Program-made: the position numbers and the translations under genes
The notes under the pieces: generated by a model
What the model saw: the letters and a program-made list of their open reading frames with translations, nothing else
What the model was told of the DNA's origin: nothing
The model's database searches: none
Assembly (NCBI RefSeq): GCF_934295145.1
Contig: NZ_CAKRAS010000036.1
Span: forward strand, 1 to 29,241
Origin: an uncultured Eubacterium sp.
Lineage (GTDB): Bacteria > Bacillota > Clostridia > Lachnospirales > Lachnospiraceae
DNA: 29,241 nucleotides
Reading direction: 5' to 3'
Shown: piece by piece, positions 25,255-29,241 of the stretch
Numbering within the stretch: position 1 is the stretch's first letter
Layout: the number at the start of each line of letters is the position of its first letter

Positions 25255-26556
25255 TTATAAGATGATCAGAGGCTGACGATATTCATTCTTCCGTTGAATA
25301 TTGTTTTTTGAAAAAAGCATATGATTGTACAGATCGCTGGCATAAACATCAAGATCCAGAAGATTTTGCTGTTCAGGTGTCAGTGTCTGACGTTCTTTTG
25401 CAATTTTGCGCAGCAGCGGAATCTGACTGTGCTCCTGCAATTCCTTTAATAAAGGCGAAGCATCCTTTCGAAAACCTAGAATGCGGGCATATGGTGCATA
25501 ATGACAGTTCTTTGCAGCAGCCAGAAGTTTTGCATCAATGCCAAGGAAGGAGTGCAGCAGATGACGACTGATGGCTGTATAAGTCTGGTTTTTCGTTTTC
25601 AAATCTGATACAAACTCAGACCAGCAGGTGAAAGATTCTAATTTATTTGCAATACGCTGTTCCAAATCGGTATAATCACTATCTAAATCAGAAAAAGCTG
25701 AATGCAGGAACTTACGGCAAAGTTCATAATATAACAGATCAGAAAAATCATCTTCCTGCAAAAAAGCATGGTTTTTATGCGCAGTTAGCAGAAGTTCACG
25801 AACGGAATCAGGAACCGTGTGTGTCAGCATTTGATTCAGCATTTCGGAATCAGTTTTCTGGCAGGAATTATCCTGAAAAATAAATTTGCGCAGGGCAGAA
25901 GCACTGGCAAGTTCAGTATCTGTATCGGCATCGTGATAGCCTGCTCCGGTTCGGGTAACGACAGATGGTTTCAATTTAAGGTCGTGTCGATGAATTGCTT
26001 TCATATATTCGATAGCGAGGATGTTGTTTGGTGATCCGAGCAGGTGTTCAAACTGAGCAAGTGTATCATTCATTGAACCAGAATCTAGCTGTTGAAGACA
26101 GTTAAGGGCAGCCTTTGCCCGGGCAGCCGGAAAACTGCATCCGCACTTCAATTCCTGCTCCAGATATTTCTGAAATGCAGGTGGTTCAGCAGCAAAAAAG
26201 TCAGCTAATCTGCCAAGCAGTTCAATATCAGAAGCAGTATCTGCTTCGGCACCAAAACTGATATGGGATACCACACCGAGTTTATCCAGCAGGCAGACAC
26301 CTCCAAGGGCAAAAGATTCCGCACTGGAAGTGGCAGCAATTACAGGCAGTTCAATGACAAGGTCTATGCCATTTTCAAGAGCCATTTTTGTCCGGTCATA
26401 TTTATTTACCAGGGCCGGGGCGCCACGTTGGACAAAGTTACCGCTTATGACAGCGATACAGTAATCGGCGTCCGTATTTTTTCTTGTTTCTTCTATATGA
26501 AAAGCATGTCCGTTGTGAAACGGATTATATTCTGCGATAATTCCTGTGACATTCAT
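25255..26556 (-). CDS. tmcAL: tRNA(Met) cytidine acetate ligase
   Basis: A 433-residue nucleotidyltransferase-fold enzyme that activates acetate with ATP to acetylate C34 of elongator tRNA-Met, improving AUG decoding. The family opening GIIAEYNPFHNGH holds the HxGH motif (residues 14-17), followed by SGNFVQRG at 38-45 and SFGAE. The helical C-terminal half binds tRNA in characterised homologues. The frame is open 74 codons further upstream, but that extension is hydrophobic, AT-rich and unlike the family. The ATG at 26556 fits homologues and has a TAGGAG about 11 nt before it. It is divergent from ackA, which may reflect a shared link to acetate (inference). Confidence 0.9.
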   Translation of the reverse strand: MNVTGIIAEYNPFHNGHAFHIEETRKNTDADYCIAVISGNFVQRGAPALVNKYDRTKMALENGIDLVIELPVIAATSSAESFALGGVCLLDKLGVVSHISFGAEADTASDIELLGRLADFFAAEPPAFQKYLEQELKCGCSFPAARAKAALNCLQQLDSGSMNDTLAQFEHLLGSPNNILAIEYMKAIHRHDLKLKPSVVTRTGAGYHDADTDTELASASALRKFIFQDNSCQKTDSEMLNQMLTHTVPDSVRELLLTAHKNHAFLQEDDFSDLLYYELCRKFLHSAFSDLDSDYTDLEQRIANKLESFTCWSEFVSDLKTKNQTYTAISRHLLHSFLGIDAKLLAAAKNCHYAPYARILGFRKDASPLLKELQEHSQIPLLRKIAKERQTLTPEQQNLLDLDVYASDLYNHMLFSKNNIQRKNEYRQPLIIL

Positions 26557-26594
26557 TGTGTCTGATACTCCTAAAATTATAAAATTGTTTGTCA

Positions 26595-26753
26595 TGCAGA
26601 CAAAGTGACGCACGTAACAATGCAAACATGCAATCTGTACGTTTTTATAGGAAAAAGCATAGCATGAAACATGCAGAAAAACAAACAAAATTGCGTGGAA
26701 AACAGATGAGATTTGACTTTTTTGATAAAAATTAGTGTATGAAAACAGATGCA
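26595..26753. promoter_or_regulatory. Second TGCA cluster, between tmcAL and ackA
   Basis: TGCA occurs five times (26595, 26621, 26629, 26672, 26750), mostly as ATGCA followed by A or G on the plus strand, as in the pyc upstream region. This covers most of the 319-bp divergent gap. Confidence 0.35.
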
Positions 26754-26789
26754 AGAGCAAAAACTTACAAAAAACCATCTGGTAACCTC

Positions 26790-26817
26790 TTGCGAAACAA
26801 GAAAATTGAGATATAAT
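26790..26817 (+). promoter_or_regulatory. Promoter of ackA
   Basis: TTGCGA (26790-26795), a 16-bp spacer and a consensus TATAAT (26812-26817). The leader contains a small 6-bp hairpin at 26833-26849. Confidence 0.75.
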
Positions 26818-26875
26818 GGATAAGACAGGTATTTTGACGGAAAGTCAAAGGAAAAATGAAGGGAGAACATAAATA

Positions 26876-28066
26876 ATGAACGTATTAGTAATCAACTGTG
26901 GTAGTTCATCACTGAAATATCAGCTGATCAACTCTGACACAGAGGCAGTACTTGCAAAAGGACTTTGCGAGAGAATCGGTATTGACGGAAGACTTACATA
27001 TCAGAAAGCAGGTCTTGACAAAGAGATTACAGAGGCTCCGATGCCTACACATAAAGAAGCTATCCAGCTTGTACTTGACGCTCTTGTAAATGAGAAAACA
27101 GGCGCAATCGCAAGCCTTGCAGAAGTAAATGCAGTTGGACACCGTATCGTACACGGTGGCGAGAAATTTGCTTCTTCTGCAGTTATCACACCGGAGATGC
27201 TTGCAGCAGTAGAAGAGTGCAACGACTTAGCACCGCTTCACAACCCGGCAAACTTAATCGGTATCCATGCTTGCCAGGAGCTGATGCCAGGTGTACCGAT
27301 GGTTGGTGTATTTGATACTGCTTTCCATCAGACAATGCCGGAGAAAGCATATCTCTACGGACTTCCATATGAGTACTATGAGAAATATAAAGTAAGAAGA
27401 TACGGTTTCCACGGAACAAGCCACAGCTTCGTATCCAAACATGTTGCAGAGTTCCTTGGCAAAGATCTTAACAATTCCAAGATCATCGTTGCTCACCTTG
27501 GAAACGGTGCTTCCATCAGTGCTGTATTAAACGGCAAATGTGTAGACACATCTATGGGTCTTACACCGTTGGAAGGTCTTGTAATGGGAACACGTTCCGG
27601 TGACATTGATCCGGCTATCATGGAGTTCATCGCTAAAAAAGAGAACCTTGATATCGCAGGCGTCATGAACGTATTAAATAAAAAATCAGGTGTACAGGGT
27701 ATTTCCGGACTTTCCAGTGATTTCCGTGACCTTGAGGAAGGAATGGAAGCTGGAAACGAGCGTGCAGCAGCAGCTATCGAAGTATTCAGCTACCGCGTAG
27801 CAAAATACATCGGTTCTTACGTAGCAGCAATGAATGGTGTAGACGTAATCGCATTTACAGCAGGTATCGGCGAGAACGCTCCGCTTGTTCGTGATAAAGT
27901 ATTAGCATACCTTGGATACCTTGGAATTACTGTAGATGAGGAAGCAAATGGCAAGAGAGGCGATGATATTGTAATCTCTACTCCGGATTCCAAAGTAACA
28001 GTTTGCGTAATCCCGACAAACGAAGAACTTGCAATTGCAAGAGAGACAGTAGCATTAGTAAAATAA
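26876..28066 (+). CDS. ackA: Acetate kinase
   Basis: A 396-residue enzyme transferring phosphate between acetyl phosphate and ADP, giving acetate and ATP at the end of fermentation. The ASKHA fold signatures are clear: NCGSSSLKYQL at residues 7-17, GHRIVHGGEKF, RRYGFHGTSHSFVS, HLGNGASISAV and TSMGLTPLEGLVMGTRSGDIDP. The length is typical. AAGGGAG at 26859-26865 lies 10 nt before the ATG. The usual partner pta is not adjacent in this window. L32 follows 139 nt downstream with its own promoter; no terminator is evident between them, so some read-through is likely. Confidence 0.97.
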   Translation: MNVLVINCGSSSLKYQLINSDTEAVLAKGLCERIGIDGRLTYQKAGLDKEITEAPMPTHKEAIQLVLDALVNEKTGAIASLAEVNAVGHRIVHGGEKFASSAVITPEMLAAVEECNDLAPLHNPANLIGIHACQELMPGVPMVGVFDTAFHQTMPEKAYLYGLPYEYYEKYKVRRYGFHGTSHSFVSKHVAEFLGKDLNNSKIIVAHLGNGASISAVLNGKCVDTSMGLTPLEGLVMGTRSGDIDPAIMEFIAKKENLDIAGVMNVLNKKSGVQGISGLSSDFRDLEEGMEAGNERAAAAIEVFSYRVAKYIGSYVAAMNGVDVIAFTAGIGENAPLVRDKVLAYLGYLGITVDEEANGKRGDDIVISTPDSKVTVCVIPTNEELAIARETVALVK

Positions 28067-28117
28067 TTATATCAGTTCACTCATCACACAAAAATTACAC
28101 AAAATGAAAAAAATCTG

Positions 28118-28146
28118 TTGACAAGGGATAATGTTCTGTGTATAAT
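28118..28146 (+). promoter_or_regulatory. Consensus promoter of rpmF
   Basis: Perfect TTGACA (28118-28123), a 17-bp spacer and perfect TATAAT (28141-28146). It is the strongest promoter in the window, as expected for a ribosomal protein gene. Confidence 0.92.
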
Positions 28147-28205
28147 CAACTGAGTGTGATTCAGAACAATTCACTTAGATTCAGATAAATTGGAGGTGTA
28201 ACGAG

Positions 28206-28385
28206 ATGTCTATTTGTCCAAAAAATAAATCTTCCAAAGGTAGAAGAGATAGAAGAAGAGCAAACTGGAAAATGTCTGCTCCGACTTTAGTAAAATGCAG
28301 CAAATGTGGCGAGCTTATGGTTCCACACAGAGTATGCAAAGCTTGCGGTTCTTACAATAAAAAAGAGATCATCGCAGTTGACTAA
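28206..28385 (+). CDS. rpmF: Ribosomal protein bL32
   Basis: A 59-residue large-subunit ribosomal protein, too short for many gene finders. The N-terminus MSICPKNKSSKGRRDRRR is basic and followed by the family signature RANWKMSAPTLVKC. Four cysteines in two CxxC pairs (C31/C34 and C44/C47) form the zinc ribbon, so this is the zinc-containing form. GGAGGTG at 28192-28198 gives an ideal 7-nt spacing. In many Firmicutes a DUF177 (yceD) gene sits between ackA and rpmF; here that gene is missing and the promoter occupies the gap. Confidence 0.97.
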   Translation: MSICPKNKSSKGRRDRRRANWKMSAPTLVKCSKCGELMVPHRVCKACGSYNKKEIIAVD

Positions 28386-28408
28386 TTAGCAGAATATGTA
28401 ATGAAATG

Positions 28409-28441
28409 AAGGAGTTGAGAGAAATCTCAACTCCTTTTTTG
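28409..28441 (+). terminator. Rho-independent terminator of rpmF
   Basis: A 12-bp perfect stem (28409-28420 with 28425-28436) closes a GAAA tetraloop and is followed by a T run. Confidence 0.94.
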
Positions 28442-28566
28442 CGTGGGGAGACTCCTTTTTAACTAAATTTATATAAGTATGTTAGAAAACTTGCAAATGC
28501 GGATACTTTTGTGTAAATGCGAAGAAAAATAGTTTGATTATAGTGGCGGGAAAGTTGAACAAGCTG

Positions 28567-28572
28567 TATAAT
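28567..28572 (+). promoter_or_regulatory. Possible -10 box for the DUF2806 gene
   Basis: A consensus TATAAT lies 43 nt before the start codon, but no convincing -35 hexamer is seen at the right distance. Otherwise 28442-28566 holds nothing I can name. Confidence 0.35.
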
Positions 28573-28615
28573 ATATAGATAAGCTAACTGAATTGTAACA
28601 AAAGAGGAAGAATAA

Positions 28616-29212
28616 ATGGCTATTGATAAATTGATAGAAACTGTTACTGAAAAGGTTATAGACAGTGAAAATACGATGAAATTGTGTGGAATGCTATTTC
28701 CGTATATAGGGTTGAATAAACGAGCAGTGGATATGTATGCTGAAGAATTAGAAAAATCAAATTTATCCGTTGAAGCAAAGCTATATTATTTGTTAAATGC
28801 AAAAAAAGAATTAAAACAAATTAAAAATCAACGAACAATAGCAGAAATAGCAATTAATAATGCAATTCCTGAGACTGATTTTTCGAGAAAATCAATGGTA
28901 AATGAAGAGTGGCTGGATCGTTTTATGGATTCGGCAAAATTTGTATCTCAAGAAGAAATACAAGTAATATGGGGGAAAATATTAGCAAAGGAATTTGAAA
29001 AACCAGGAAAAACACCTACTAGTATGATTCGAATACTGTCGGAAATAACCCCAGAATTGGCTTTAGTATTTAAGAAGATATGTGGCATGAAAATATTATT
29101 CTCTGAAATAGCGGAAACAGGTGAGCCGGGTGAAACGAATCAAATAGTGTTTGTACCTTACGATAAAAATAGTCTGCAAATAAAAAGTCAAGCAGAAATT
29201 AATGAACTTTGA
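28616..29212 (+). CDS. DUF2806 domain protein, possibly interrupted at its 3' end
   Basis: A 198-residue protein with the DUF2806 hallmark around residues 95-155: EEWLDRFMDSAKFVSQEEIQ, then WGKILAKEFEKPGKTP, an ILSEITPE helix and a FKKIC helix. Function is unknown; relatives are scattered, often in accessory regions. It is clearly more AT-rich than the neighbouring core genes, with frequent ATA and AAA codons, which fits recent acquisition. GAGGAAG at 28604-28610 is 5 nt before the ATG. The frame stops at 29210-29212 while a +1 frame continues (from 29202) as MNFENFIQVERKI, which could be the rest of the same protein after a frameshift or an overlapping next gene. Confidence 0.75.
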   Translation: MAIDKLIETVTEKVIDSENTMKLCGMLFPYIGLNKRAVDMYAEELEKSNLSVEAKLYYLLNAKKELKQIKNQRTIAEIAINNAIPETDFSRKSMVNEEWLDRFMDSAKFVSQEEIQVIWGKILAKEFEKPGKTPTSMIRILSEITPELALVFKKICGMKILFSEIAETGEPGETNQIVFVPYDKNSLQIKSQAEINEL

Positions 29213-29241
29213 AAATTTTATACAGGTTGAACGTAAGATAC
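29202..29241 (+). CDS. Partial frame overlapping the DUF2806 stop, cut by the window end
   Basis: An ATG at 29202 opens a frame one base ahead of the DUF2806 frame, overlaps its last 11 bases and runs off the window. No Shine-Dalgarno is visible, so it is either translationally coupled or the displaced 3' end of the DUF2806 gene. Only 13 codons are seen. Confidence 0.25.
   Translation, partial: MNFENFIQVERKI

Noticed and set aside
25255..26778. Long form of the TmcAL reading frame with a 74-residue N-terminal extension
   Set aside because: The extension is hydrophobic and low-complexity, lies in TGCA-rich non-coding-like DNA, and precedes the family-typical start at 26556.

Overview
The window looks like chromosomal core DNA of a gut-type Lachnospiraceae bacterium (Firmicutes, Clostridia). 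The main clues are moderate GC, strong GGAGG ribosome binding sites, the zinc-ribbon L32 beginning MSICPKNKSSKGRRD, a selenium-hydroxylase yqeB/yqeC pair, and family-typical intergenic palindromic elements. The genus cannot be fixed from sequence alone. I see no rRNA, tRNA, CRISPR array, phage structural gene or transposase.

Layout. 1-1870: an ammonium transporter fused to a P-II signalling domain, closed by a terminator. 2099-3185: a short trigger-factor-like chaperone with its own promoter and terminator. 3257-9202: yqeB and yqeC (overlapping), aminopeptidase P, and DNA polymerase I, in one direction. 9276-12566: coaE, a WalJ-type metallo-hydrolase, an ACT-domain protein and its UPF0210 partner, closed by a terminator. 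12954-15100: the last two purine steps as two separate genes, a PurO-like IMP cyclohydrolase and an AICAR transformylase lacking the usual cyclohydrolase domain. 15313-17160 (minus): a PadR repressor and a HAAS-SEDS membrane protein under a strong promoter with a palindromic operator. 17234-21147 (plus): an aldo/keto reductase, an unknown protein with an ankyrin-like tail, and DNA polymerase IV. 21407-24871 (minus): pyruvate carboxylase. 25255-26556 (minus): TmcAL. 26876-28441 (plus): acetate kinase and L32. 28616 to the end: an AT-rich DUF2806 gene that looks acquired.

How they fit together. The set describes an anaerobic fermenter: acetate kinase yields ATP, pyruvate carboxylase refills oxaloacetate, and Amt-PII couples ammonium uptake to nitrogen sensing. 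PolA and DinB serve replication and repair. YqeB/YqeC imply a selenium-dependent molybdenum hydroxylase elsewhere in the genome.

The most unusual material is non-coding. There is a 177-nt nested palindrome at 21201-21377, a covarying 56-bp repeat present twice (14956 and 25192), two other hairpin clusters (12560-12732, 15142-15290), a hairpin sitting between the Shine-Dalgarno sequence and the AUG of coaE, and TGCA-rich clusters on both sides of tmcAL. No clearly new multi-gene system is visible. The best protein-level candidates are the PadR/HAAS/SEDS unit, the ACT/UPF0210 pair and the gene at 18355.
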